Assembly (NCBI GenBank): GCA_900315975.1
Contig: ONBA01000010.1
Coordinates: 4,993 to 68,992 of the forward strand
DNA from: an uncultured Ruminococcus sp.
Lineage (GTDB): Bacteria > Bacillota_A > Clostridia > Oscillospirales > Ruminococcaceae
Direction of reading: 5' to 3'
Length of the DNA: 64,000 nt
The translations under genes and the position numbers were made by a program. Under the pieces are notes generated by a model. The model made no database searches and was not told the origin of the DNA. It was given only the letters and a program-made list of their open reading frames with translations. Shown here piece by piece: positions 8,605 through 16,542 of this stretch; within the stretch, counting starts at the first letter, position 1; each line of letters starts with the position of its first letter.

Positions 8605-8811
8605 TTAGAAGTAAAACAGCTCCTCGAACTTTTTATCGAGGGCAATGCAGATGATAAGGGCAAGTTTTGCAGTCGGCTGATACTGTCCGGTTTCTATCGA
8701 GCTGATAGTATTTCGCGACACTCCGACCATTTCTGCAAGCTGTGCCTGTGACAGACGTGCTTCTGTACGTGCTTCTTTCAGTCTGTTGCGGAGTACAAGT
8801 TTATCGTCCAT
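8605..8811 (-). CDS. XRE-family helix-turn-helix regulator, 68 aa
   Basis: A minimal Cro/CI-type repressor made of one HTH domain: RLSQAQLAEMVGVSRNTISSIETGQYQPT is spread over residues about 19-47 with the usual spacing. Small YozG-like XRE proteins of this size are typically encoded next to small membrane proteins. The gene follows the DUF6442-like gene after a three-base gap and ends a three-gene operon. The three AAGTNNACTT palindromes at the operon promoter are good candidates for its own operator, which would make it an autorepressor. It may also govern the adjacent exporter. Confidence 0.92.
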   Translation of the reverse strand: MDDKLVLRNRLKEARTEARLSQAQLAEMVGVSRNTISSIETGQYQPTAKLALIICIALDKKFEELFYF

Positions 8812-8814
8812 TTT

Positions 8815-9150
8815 TTACCTCGATGCAACGTTTTTGCTGAGAAATACGCCGAATCCGACAAGTGCCGCAATTGTGAGTATACCCCAGCTTACTCCACCTA
8901 TAAGTGCCCATTTGTTTTTCAGCTTTATACCCGTGTAAAGGCACTGAGTAAAGTTCAGGATACATATCAGTGCCCATATTGCATAGTTTTTGTTAAGGGT
9001 TACGGTTTCTTCGATGATATAGAGCAGAAGTGAGGCAATGCTCGTAACGATTACAGTGAGATTTGCACCTTTGAGCGCTACCTCTTTTCTGAGAGGGTCG
9101 TGGTCTTTATTTTCTTCACGGCTCATAGCAAGTATTTCGTCTTTGTTCAT
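8815..9150 (-). CDS. DUF6442-like small membrane protein, 111 aa
   Basis: Starts with a charged cytoplasmic N-terminus (MNKDEILAMSREENKDHDPLRKE) and continues with about four membrane helices (LTVIVTSIASLLLYII, YAIWALICILNF, WALIGGVSWGILTIAALVGFGVFL). The N-terminal pattern matches, from memory, the DUF6442 family. Members are usually encoded with a small XRE regulator, exactly as here. Function unknown. It has an AAGGAG ribosome binding site and sits between the 44-residue mini-protein and the XRE gene in one operon. Confidence 0.82.
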   Translation of the reverse strand: MNKDEILAMSREENKDHDPLRKEVALKGANLTVIVTSIASLLLYIIEETVTLNKNYAIWALICILNFTQCLYTGIKLKNKWALIGGVSWGILTIAALVGFGVFLSKNVASR

Positions 9151-9169
9151 GACAGATTCTCCTTGATGT

Positions 9170-9304
9170 TTATTTTCCTATAAAGTAAGCAATCAGCATG
9201 GTTATGCCTGAAATCAATATCATACGAACCGGTCGGCTGAAAAGAATGCTGAGAAAATTGAAGTCTGTGAAACTGCTTTCGTTGTTGTTAGTAAAGTTTT
9301 TCAT
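9170..9304 (-). CDS. 44-residue single-pass membrane mini-protein
   Basis: This frame runs from ATG at 9304 to TAA at 9170, with a GAGGTG ribosome binding site about seven bases upstream. The product has a polar N-terminus (MKNFTNNNESSFTDF), a basic turn and one hydrophobic helix (MILISGITMLIAYFIG). It is the first gene after the strong operon promoter and lies 19 bases before the DUF6442-like gene. It is too short for most gene callers. No family was recognised; it may be a partner of the DUF6442 protein. Confidence 0.68.
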   Translation of the reverse strand: MKNFTNNNESSFTDFNFLSILFSRPVRMILISGITMLIAYFIGK

Positions 9305-9342
9305 AATAACACCTCGTTAGATATAATTCTGTGGTTTGTGCC

Positions 9343-9417
9343 AAGTGAACTTTGCACCTGCTGCGATTGTATTATATCACTGCCAAGTGCACTTGTCAAT
9401 ATCTGACAAGTAAACTT
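9343..9417 (-). promoter_or_regulatory. Promoter with three AAGTNNACTT operator sites
   Basis: On the minus strand a perfect TTGACA (9399-9394) and a perfect TATAAT (9376-9371) are 17 bases apart. Three copies of the palindrome AAGTNNACTT surround it. AAGTGCACTT (9385-9394) sits in the spacer against the -35 box, AAGTAAACTT (9408-9417) is just upstream, and AAGTGAACTT (9343-9352) is in the leader. Each is preceded by C and followed by T. The layout is that of a repressor-controlled promoter, and the small XRE protein encoded in the operon is the obvious candidate repressor. Confidence 0.75.
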
Positions 9418-9497
9418 TGCAAATTCAGCGTTTTGCACAAACGATAATTGCATAATTTGTAGAGTGGGTAGATAACTGAGCTGTATAAGCCTTTTTC

Positions 9498-9526
9498 TTG
9501 ACATGATACTGCAAATTTGATATACT
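9498..9526 (+). promoter_or_regulatory. Promoter of the eight-gene ABC uptake operon
   Basis: TTGACA (9498-9503), a 17-base spacer and TATACT (9521-9526). The leader of about 70 bases contains a CGATAC-A-GTATCG palindrome (9575-9587), followed by AGGAGG (9591-9596) and a TTG start codon at 9606. The region 9421-9497 shows nothing recognisable. Confidence 0.75.
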
Positions 9527-9605
9527 TATACTGTATAGGCTATTGCGAAATTGCGCGGTTTTGTGCAATTTTACCGATACAGTATCGCACAGGAGGTGAC
9601 AAAGC

Positions 9606-12536
9606 TTGAATATAAAAAATTTCTGCCGGAGAGCTGTTTCCGGAGCTTTGTCATGTCTTCTCGGAGCAGGCTGTCTTTCGGGGGAAATCACTGCTGAGGC
9701 GGCTGTCAGCACAATACGTGCTGACATGGTAAGCGATTACTACACTATTGAGCCGGCAGACAGCGGAGTCCCTGCATACAGCGAATATTACGACAAATAT
9801 GCGGACGAAACACGTTCCTCACAGGAAATAACGGTTCGCGGAGCTGATTACGATTCCGTGAGCGGAAGTGACATAACGTCCGGAAGTTATGGCGATGACG
9901 ATGTCCGCAAAGAAGTGCTGATTTGGAAAAGTCCCGAGGGCAGGGTCGGCTACAGGATAAACGTCCCTGAGACCGGTATTTACTGCCTTGATATGACCTA
10001 TTTCCCGTTAGAATCGAATAGTCCGCAGATAGAGCTTTCGCTGAAAATCGATGGCAGAACTCCGTTCAACACTGCTTCAAGGCTGTCGCTGGGAAGGGTA
10101 TGGGTCAATGAGAGCGATATCCATACCGATTCACGCGGCAATCAGGTGCGTCCGCCGCAGGTGCAGAAGGGAATATGGAAAAACTGTACCGTCGGCGATG
10201 TGGACGGTCTTTTCAGCGAGCCGCTGATTTTCTATCTTGAAAAGGGGACGCATGAGGTCAGCTTTGAATCAGAGCGTGCACAGTTTGCACTTGAAAGCTT
10301 CAGATTCAGTGCGCCGAAAGAACTTCCCGACTATGAGCAGTACAGAAGTAAGGCGGGAGCAGATGATTCAGCGTCTGAGCCGAATATATTCCGCATAGAG
10401 GGCGAGGACGCGCTGTACAAGTCCGACCCGACCCTCTACCCGACATACGATAATACGAGTTATCTTGTGTCGCCGTCAGACCCTCGCAAGGTCGTGTATA
10501 ATACTCTCGGTGCGGGCAACTGGAAAAAGGCTTTGCAGTCGGTTACGTGGAATATTCCGCGTGATAAGATTGGTGCTGACGGCTGGTACAGAATCGGAAT
10601 AAAGGCGCGGCAGAACCAGATGCGCGGACTCTATTCCAACAGGAGAATAATGATTGACGGCGAAGTTCCGTGCCGCGAACTCGACCAGCTTAAATTCAGA
10701 TATGATACAGACTGGAACGTAGTCTCTCCGAAAACCGAAAGCGGCAAGGAAGTTTACGTCTACCTCACTGCCGACCGCGACCATACGATAACGCTTGAAT
10801 GTGTTCCCGGCGAGATAGGGGAGTCGCTGCGCAGACTTGACGGTGCTGTTGCCGACCTCAACACGTACTACCGGCGCATACTGATGATAACCGGTCCGTC
10901 ACCGGATAAATACACTGATTACTATGTTCATGAGAAAATACCGGAGATAGTTGACGAGTTCAGCCGTCTCTCTCAGGAACTCAAGGACGTTCAGTCCGGT
11001 ATTGAGAAGCTGTCAGGCAGCGCAGGTTCAGAGGCGGCGGCTATAGGAAATATGGCGGTGATACTGGATAAATGTACCGCTAAGCCGCTGAAGATACCGG
11101 ACTATCTCTCGCAGATAAAGGACAATATCGCTTCAATATCAGCATGGATGAGAGACTATCGCGACCAGCCGCTCGAAGTCGATTATATTGAGTTCGCAAC
11201 GAAGGACAGGAGCTTTTCTCCGTGTAAGGAGAAGCTCGGCAAGGCGCTGAGTTTCAGCGTAAAATCGTTCATAGGCTCATTTTTCGAGGACTATACCACA
11301 CTCTCCGATGTTACCGGCGAGGACGCTATCGAAGTCTGGGTCGCACTCGGACGTGACCAGGCACAGGTCGTTAAGGAAATGACAGAGAACGAGTTCATGC
11401 AGGAGTACGATATTCCTGTGTCTGTGAACCTCGTTGTCGGCGGAGTCGTTGAGGCTACACTTGCCGGAAAGGGTCCGGACGTTGCACTTTTCCTCGGCGG
11501 AGAGTTCCCGGTGAACCTCGCGGCGAGAGACCTGCTTGTTGATATTTCCGATACGTCGCAGTTTGACGACTTTGACGAGGTCTGCGGACGCTTTCAGGAA
11601 AATGCCATGACACCTTATCAGTATGGCGGCGGTACATACGGTCTGCCGATAAGTCAGAATTTCCCGATGCTTTTTTACCGCACCGATATCCTGACCGAAC
11701 TCGGTTTTACCTCTCCGCCGGAAACGTGGCAGGACCTCATTGATATGCTTCCGGCTTTACAGAGAAATTATATGTCCGTGGGACTTGTTCTTCCGCCGGC
11801 TAATATCTCTCCTGCGACTGAAACCGGTCACACGTTTGCGATGATGCTTCTGCAAAAGGGTGTGAACTATTACAACGATGACCTTTCAGCTTCAACGTTT
11901 GATTCGACAGAGGCAGTGCAGTCGTTTGAGGAGTGGACAGACTTCTATACGAAGTACAGCTTTCAGCAGTCTTACGACGCATTCAGCAGATTCAGAACAG
12001 GCGAGTATCCGCTTGTTGTGTCGAATTACGCTTTCTTCAATCAGCTTACTGTCGCTTCTCCCGAAATCAAGGGACTTTGGGACTTTTGTCCGGTTCCGGG
12101 AACTGTCCGCGCTGACGGAACAGTCTCCCATGCGGCTAATTCCAACGGCGCAGGAGCGGTAATATTCAGCAAGGTCAAGAATAAGCAGAATGCATGGAAG
12201 TACATAAAATGGTTTACCGAGACCGATACGCAGGTGCGATACGGTACGCAGATCGAGGGACTCCTTGGTACTATGGGCAGGTTCGATACTGCAAATACAG
12301 AGGCACTGTCACAGCTTTCTTGGTCGCGTGACGAGCTTGCGCGGCTGAATGCACAGCGTGATGAACTCACGGAAATACCGATAATACCGTCGTCATACGC
12401 AGTTACGCGAAACATCATGAATGCCTTCCGCGAGACCATAAACGAGAACGAGAATCCGCGTGACACGCTGATATGGTATAACCGCGATATCAATGACGAA
12501 ATAGCGCGTAAGCGTAAGAATCTAAAACTCGGATAA
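9606..12536 (+). CDS. Multidomain extracellular solute-binding protein, 976 aa
   Basis: Starts at TTG behind a strong AGGAGG. A secretion signal covers roughly residues 1-33; GAGC within it could be a weak lipobox. The last 400 residues (from about 575, starting EVWVALGRDQAQVVKEM) are a family 1-type substrate-binding protein, with GPDVALFLGGEFPVNLA and GTYGLPISQNFPMLFYR as typical hinge and pocket regions. The preceding 540 residues are unusual for a binding protein. They comprise two probable beta-sandwich, carbohydrate-module-like regions (about 70-215 and 240-400) and a helical stretch (about 420-560). It is the first gene of an operon with two permease pairs, and the only binding protein in it. 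The ligand is probably a glycan, but unproven. Confidence 0.9.
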   Translation: MNIKNFCRRAVSGALSCLLGAGCLSGEITAEAAVSTIRADMVSDYYTIEPADSGVPAYSEYYDKYADETRSSQEITVRGADYDSVSGSDITSGSYGDDDVRKEVLIWKSPEGRVGYRINVPETGIYCLDMTYFPLESNSPQIELSLKIDGRTPFNTASRLSLGRVWVNESDIHTDSRGNQVRPPQVQKGIWKNCTVGDVDGLFSEPLIFYLEKGTHEVSFESERAQFALESFRFSAPKELPDYEQYRSKAGADDSASEPNIFRIEGEDALYKSDPTLYPTYDNTSYLVSPSDPRKVVYNTLGAGNWKKALQSVTWNIPRDKIGADGWYRIGIKARQNQMRGLYSNRRIMIDGEVPCRELDQLKFRYDTDWNVVSPKTESGKEVYVYLTADRDHTITLECVPGEIGESLRRLDGAVADLNTYYRRILMITGPSPDKYTDYYVHEKIPEIVDEFSRLSQELKDVQSGIEKLSGSAGSEAAAIGNMAVILDKCTAKPLKIPDYLSQIKDNIASISAWMRDYRDQPLEVDYIEFATKDRSFSPCKEKLGKALSFSVKSFIGSFFEDYTTLSDVTGEDAIEVWVALGRDQAQVVKEMTENEFMQEYDIPVSVNLVVGGVVEATLAGKGPDVALFLGGEFPVNLAARDLLVDISDTSQFDDFDEVCGRFQENAMTPYQYGGGTYGLPISQNFPMLFYRTDILTELGFTSPPETWQDLIDMLPALQRNYMSVGLVLPPANISPATETGHTFAMMLLQKGVNYYNDDLSASTFDSTEAVQSFEEWTDFYTKYSFQQSYDAFSRFRTGEYPLVVSNYAFFNQLTVASPEIKGLWDFCPVPGTVRADGTVSHAANSNGAGAVIFSKVKNKQNAWKYIKWFTETDTQVRYGTQIEGLLGTMGRFDTANTEALSQLSWSRDELARLNAQRDELTEIPIIPSSYAVTRNIMNAFRETINENENPRDTLIWYNRDINDEIARKRKNLKLG

Positions 12537-12601
12537 GCAAAGCGGAACGGTTCAGCGTACAGGTACCGTGACCGCGTTACTGTGAGAAAGGAGGGACAGA
12601 A

Positions 12602-13513
12602 TTGGCTAAAAATAAAAAAGACCGCGCTGACTTATGGCGGTCGGTAAAACAGAATAAAGCCTGCTACTTTATGCTTGCGCCGTTTATGATATTCTTTATC
12701 GTTTTTACGGTAGTGCCGGTAGTGATGTCCCTTCCTATGGGATTTACCGACTTCAATATGGCGCAGGCTCCGAAATTTGTCGGACTTTCAAATTATACTA
12801 CACTTTTCCTCTCGGACAAGATATTCATCAAGTCGATACGCGTAACTCTCGTGTTTGCGCTGTTTACGGGGCCGGTCAGCTATATACTCTGCTTTCTGCT
12901 CGCTTGGCTGATAAATGAACTCCACCCGAAGCTTAAAACAGTGTTCACGCTGATATTCTATGCACCGTCAATGGCTAACGTCTACACGGTATGGCAGCTG
13001 ATTTTCAGCGGCGATATGAACGGCTACGTAAACTCTTTCCTGATGAATCTCGGACTGATAAACGCGCCGATACAGTGGCTTACGGACGGCCGCTACGTCC
13101 TCGGTGTAACAATAGTCGTACAGCTCTGGATTTCACTCGGAGCCGGATTTCTCGCACTGAGAGCAGGCTTTCAGAACATCGACCGCACTATGTACGAAGC
13201 CGGCGCTATAGAGGGTATCCGCACACGCTGGCAGGAGCTTATCTACATCGTTATCCCTTCTATGGGACCTCAGCTGATGTTTGCGGCTGTCATGCAGATA
13301 GTAAGCTCGTTTACGGCGGGTACGGTCGCACAGAACCTTGTAGGCTTCCCGAGTACCGATTATCAGGCGCATACGATAATGACCCATGCCTACGACTACG
13401 GCTGGGTAAGGTACGAAATGGGCTATGCTTCAGCGATTTGTATGGTGCTGTTCCTTGCTATGTACATTCTCAACCGGCTGATAAGTAAGGCTCTCAGCAG
13501 GTATATGGACTGA
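12602..13513 (+). CDS. Sugar ABC transporter permease, MalF type (first pair)
   Basis: A 303-residue inner-membrane permease with about six helices, starting at TTG behind AAAGGAGGG. The EAA loop that contacts the ATPase is clear: YEAGAIEGIRTRWQELIYI followed by IPSMGP near residues 196-222. It belongs to the CUT1/LplB-like group of polysaccharide permeases. It pairs with the MalG-type gene 24 bases downstream. No ATPase gene is in the operon, so a shared MsmK/UgpC-type ATPase encoded elsewhere is the likely energy source. Confidence 0.94.
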   Translation: MAKNKKDRADLWRSVKQNKACYFMLAPFMIFFIVFTVVPVVMSLPMGFTDFNMAQAPKFVGLSNYTTLFLSDKIFIKSIRVTLVFALFTGPVSYILCFLLAWLINELHPKLKTVFTLIFYAPSMANVYTVWQLIFSGDMNGYVNSFLMNLGLINAPIQWLTDGRYVLGVTIVVQLWISLGAGFLALRAGFQNIDRTMYEAGAIEGIRTRWQELIYIVIPSMGPQLMFAAVMQIVSSFTAGTVAQNLVGFPSTDYQAHTIMTHAYDYGWVRYEMGYASAICMVLFLAMYILNRLISKALSRYMD

Positions 13514-13537
13514 TATTTTACGAAAGGAGGGCGGGAT

Positions 13538-14416
13538 ATGCCGCAGGTCGATACTTCTAAGCTTCATGCTTCAAACAGACAGGCTGGACGAAAAATCGGC
13601 GGAACTATCGCTATATTTACAGTTCTTCTGATTGTCGGAGCTTTCATGCTTTTTCCTATTTACCTGACTGTTGTAATGTCGGTCAAGCCGGTAGAGGAAC
13701 TTTTCATTTTCCCGCCTAAACTTTATGCGATGCGTCCTACGCTTGACAATTTCAGCGATATGTTCGATGCTCTCAACAGCAACCGAGTACCGTTTTCACG
13801 CTATGTTTTCAACAGCGTTGCAGTAACGGTATCGGTAACGGTCTTGCAGTGCATATTCGCTTCTATGGCGGCATTCGTGCTTGCGAAGTGCAAATTTCCC
13901 GGAAGCAAGCTCATAAACGGAATTATCGTCGTGTCATTGCTTTATCAGTCAAACGTCATATACATCATGCAGTACATAGTCATGGCGAAGCTGGGTCTCA
14001 TAGACAATCCGCTCGCTCTTATACTGCCATCAATAGCGTCTCCTATGGGACTTTTTCTCATGCGGCAGTCGATAAGTCAGATACCTGACTCGATGATTGA
14101 AGCCGCAAAGGTAGACGGTGCCGGACTCTTCCGCATATGCTGGCAGATAGTCATGCCAAATCAGAAACCGGCACTTATGACCCTCATCATTTTCGCTTTT
14201 CAGGCGGCTTGGAATATTCAGGCAGGCTCACTCGTTTTTCAGGAGCAGTACAAAACTCTCCCGACAGTCGTAATGCAGGCGGCTTCGTCCGGACTTGCCC
14301 GCGCCGGAGTTGCAATGGCGGCGGCGGTATTCATGCTGATTCCTCCGATAGTTGTATTTATGCTCGTACAGAGACACGTCATCGAAACTATGGCGCACTC
14401 CGGCATAAAGGAATAG
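13538..14416 (+). CDS. Carbohydrate ABC transporter permease, MalG type (first pair)
   Basis: A 292-residue permease with six predicted helices. The EAA loop IEAAKVDGAGLFRICWQIV, followed by MPNQKPA, lies near residues 187-212. The ribosome binding site is AAAGGAGGG. It forms the heterodimer partner of the preceding MalF-type protein. The next gene starts 10 bases after its stop, so transcription and probably translation are coupled. Confidence 0.94.
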   Translation: MPQVDTSKLHASNRQAGRKIGGTIAIFTVLLIVGAFMLFPIYLTVVMSVKPVEELFIFPPKLYAMRPTLDNFSDMFDALNSNRVPFSRYVFNSVAVTVSVTVLQCIFASMAAFVLAKCKFPGSKLINGIIVVSLLYQSNVIYIMQYIVMAKLGLIDNPLALILPSIASPMGLFLMRQSISQIPDSMIEAAKVDGAGLFRICWQIVMPNQKPALMTLIIFAFQAAWNIQAGSLVFQEQYKTLPTVVMQAASSGLARAGVAMAAAVFMLIPPIVVFMLVQRHVIETMAHSGIKE

Positions 14417-14426
14417 GGGGCGCGTA

Positions 14427-15923
14427 ATGAAGAGGATTTTCAGGAGAATTTTTACTCTGCTGAGTTCGGCAGTGATTATTTCTGTCGGTATCGCTCCGGC
14501 GACTGCCTCCGCAGAGCCGTATGAGGTCTACAATTATGACCGCTGGGGCGAGGCTATACCCTCGCAGGCAGGCTATATCGCGGAACGTTCAGTTTCAGGT
14601 TCCGACATCGGTGCCGGCTCTTTCAGTGCGCCTGAGGACATTTTCATCAGCTCTGACGGTACCTTTTACATCGCCGATTCAGGCAATGACCGTATTGTTG
14701 CCGCCGATTCTGACCTCAGCCGGACAGTCCGCATATATGATAAATTTACTATGCCCGACGGCTCGGAGACTTCTCTCAGCTCGCCGCAGGGGGTTTACGT
14801 CTCTGCAGAGACTGAGCTTATGTACATCGCGGATAATGAGAATTCGCGTGTTCTTGTCAGTGACCTTGATGGCAATGTCTCGTTTGAGATAACCAAGCCG
14901 GAGTCCGGAGTTTTCGACCAGAACAAGACTTTCTTTCCTCAGAAGGTACTCGCTGACAAAGCCGGAAACGTATACGTAGTTCTCGGCAATATCACTACCG
15001 GAGCGGCAATGTTCAACGCGGAAGGGGAGTTCATCGGCTACTACGGCGCGAACCGCGTTCAGCCGACTGCGGAGATAGTTTCAAGTTATTTTACGAACCT
15101 TTTCGCTCCCGATGAAAAACGCCGCAGACGTTCCCGAAACGTCCCCACCGGTATCACAAATTTTGATGCTGACGGCGACTTCATCTTTACCTGTACATCG
15201 TCATCGACACAGACTACTGACACCGTGAAAAAGCTCAATGCCGCCGGAAATAACATCTTCGCGAACAATGAAGCTGTCTTCGGCGACTATTCCCCGATGT
15301 ACGATACGACACAGAGAAAGCTCCTTGCACCTGCTATATGCGACATCGACATTGCCGCTGACGGCAATATCAACTGTCTCGACTTTACTACCGGACGTAT
15401 TTTTCAGTACGACGAGGACTGTAATCTGCTCTTTATCACAGGTACTATCGCTAAGCAGGTAGGCGGATTTGCACAGGTCACTGCCGTTGAGTCCGCTGAG
15501 GGCAGACTATACGTCTCGGACGGTCAGAAGAATACCATAACTGTTTTCACTGAGACCGATTTCGGCAGAGCTGTCCATAAAGCTACCGCTCTCCATAACG
15601 ACGGCTACTATGAAGAAGCACTTGAGCCGTGGCAGGACGTGCTGAAATATGACGGAAATTACCGCCGCGCCTATATAGGTGTAGCGTCGGCACTCCTCAG
15701 AAAAGGCGACTACAAAGGCTCAATGAAGTACGCAAAGCTTGCGGACGCTCCACGAATATATAACAAGGCTTTCGAGGGATACCGTATGGAGTTCCTGAAA
15801 AAGCATTTCACACTAATCGCACTTTCAGCGGCTGGAATTATTGCCGCATTGCTCATATTCGGCTTGAAACGCCGCAAAAAAAGAAAGGGGGAATCACCTG
15901 ATGATGGACTTGAAACCGGCTGA
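14427..15923 (+). CDS. NHL-type beta-propeller protein with TPR-like region and C-terminal anchor
   Basis: A 498-residue exported membrane protein. A signal peptide (residues 1-30) is followed by an NHL-type propeller of about 330 residues with recurring blade motifs such as [15 protein letters not shown] and [16 protein letters not shown] helical hairpin resembling a TPR follows (about 385-455), then one membrane helix ([18 protein letters not shown], about 462-479) and a Lys/Arg-rich cytoplasmic tail. Its place between permease genes suggests an extracellular docking or sensing subunit of the uptake system. That role is an inference; no enzyme motif is seen. Its end overlaps the YIP1 gene by 23 bases. 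Confidence 0.82.
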   Translation: MKRIFRRIFTLLSSAVIISVGIAPATASAEPYEVYNYDRWGEAIPSQAGYIAERSVSGSDIGAGSFSAPEDIFISSDGTFYIADSGNDRIVAADSDLSRTVRIYDKFTMPDGSETSLSSPQGVYVSAETELMYIADNENSRVLVSDLDGNVSFEITKPESGVFDQNKTFFPQKVLADKAGNVYVVLGNITTGAAMFNAEGEFIGYYGANRVQPTAEIVSSYFTNLFAPDEKRRRRSRNVPTGITNFDADGDFIFTCTSSSTQTTDTVKKLNAAGNNIFANNEAVFGDYSPMYDTTQRKLLAPAICDIDIAADGNINCLDFTTGRIFQYDEDCNLLFITGTIAKQVGGFAQVTAVESAEGRLYVSDGQKNTITVFTETDFGRAVHKATALHNDGYYEEALEPWQDVLKYDGNYRRAYIGVASALLRKGDYKGSMKYAKLADAPRIYNKAFEGYRMEFLKKHFTLIALSAAGIIAALLIFGLKRRKKRKGESPDDGLETG

Positions 15924-16530
15924 GTGGGTAAAACACGCTGTTTTCCACCCTGTTGAAGGCTTTGAGGATATGCGCTGGAAGAAGTCCGGCTCACTGAAAA
16001 TCGCATTCGGGATAGTGTTTCTCCTGTTTCTTTCGGAGATAGCGTACGGACGTCTTTACGGTTTTCAGTTTTATGCTCCGAACGATAAATTATTCAACAT
16101 CATTCCCTACATCATCAAGACAATAGTGCTGTTTGCGGCATGGGTGGTCGGCAACTGGTCGGTCTGCACACTACTCGACGGCGAGGGTACTATGCGGAAT
16201 ATCTGCATTTACAGCGCCTATGCGCTTATCCCATATATCGCACAGACTTTCATAAACGTCTTTCTGTCACACTTCCTCATACGTGATGAGTATGTGTTCA
16301 TGAACATTATCCGTATTATCGGCATCGGCTGGAGCGTTGTGCTCATGTTTTCAGCGATAAAGTCAGTACATCAGTACTCCGCCGGCAAGACTGTTTTTGC
16401 AATAGCAGGTACCATTGCCGCGATGTTCATAATGCTGTTTCTGGCGGTTCTTTTCCTGTCGCTTTTACAGCAGGTATACGTTTTCATCTCGACTGTTTAT
16501 GCGGAAATATCGTACCGCATAAGGGTATAG
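15901..16530 (+). CDS. YIP1 family membrane protein
   Basis: A 209-residue protein with about five membrane helices and the YIP1-family pattern: an N-terminal amphipathic segment ([17 protein letters not shown]), then [24 protein letters not shown] and a conserved [12 protein letters not shown] segment. YIP1-domain proteins are common in Gram-positive transport or secretion operons but have no settled function. It starts inside the NHL gene, with AAAGGGGG upstream, and is followed by the DUF5696 gene after 12 bases. This NHL-YIP1-DUF5696 order sits between the two permease pairs. Confidence 0.85.
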   Translation: MMDLKPAEWVKHAVFHPVEGFEDMRWKKSGSLKIAFGIVFLLFLSEIAYGRLYGFQFYAPNDKLFNIIPYIIKTIVLFAAWVVGNWSVCTLLDGEGTMRNICIYSAYALIPYIAQTFINVFLSHFLIRDEYVFMNIIRIIGIGWSVVLMFSAIKSVHQYSAGKTVFAIAGTIAAMFIMLFLAVLFLSLLQQVYVFISTVYAEISYRIRV

Positions 16531-16542
16531 CGGGGTGACATC

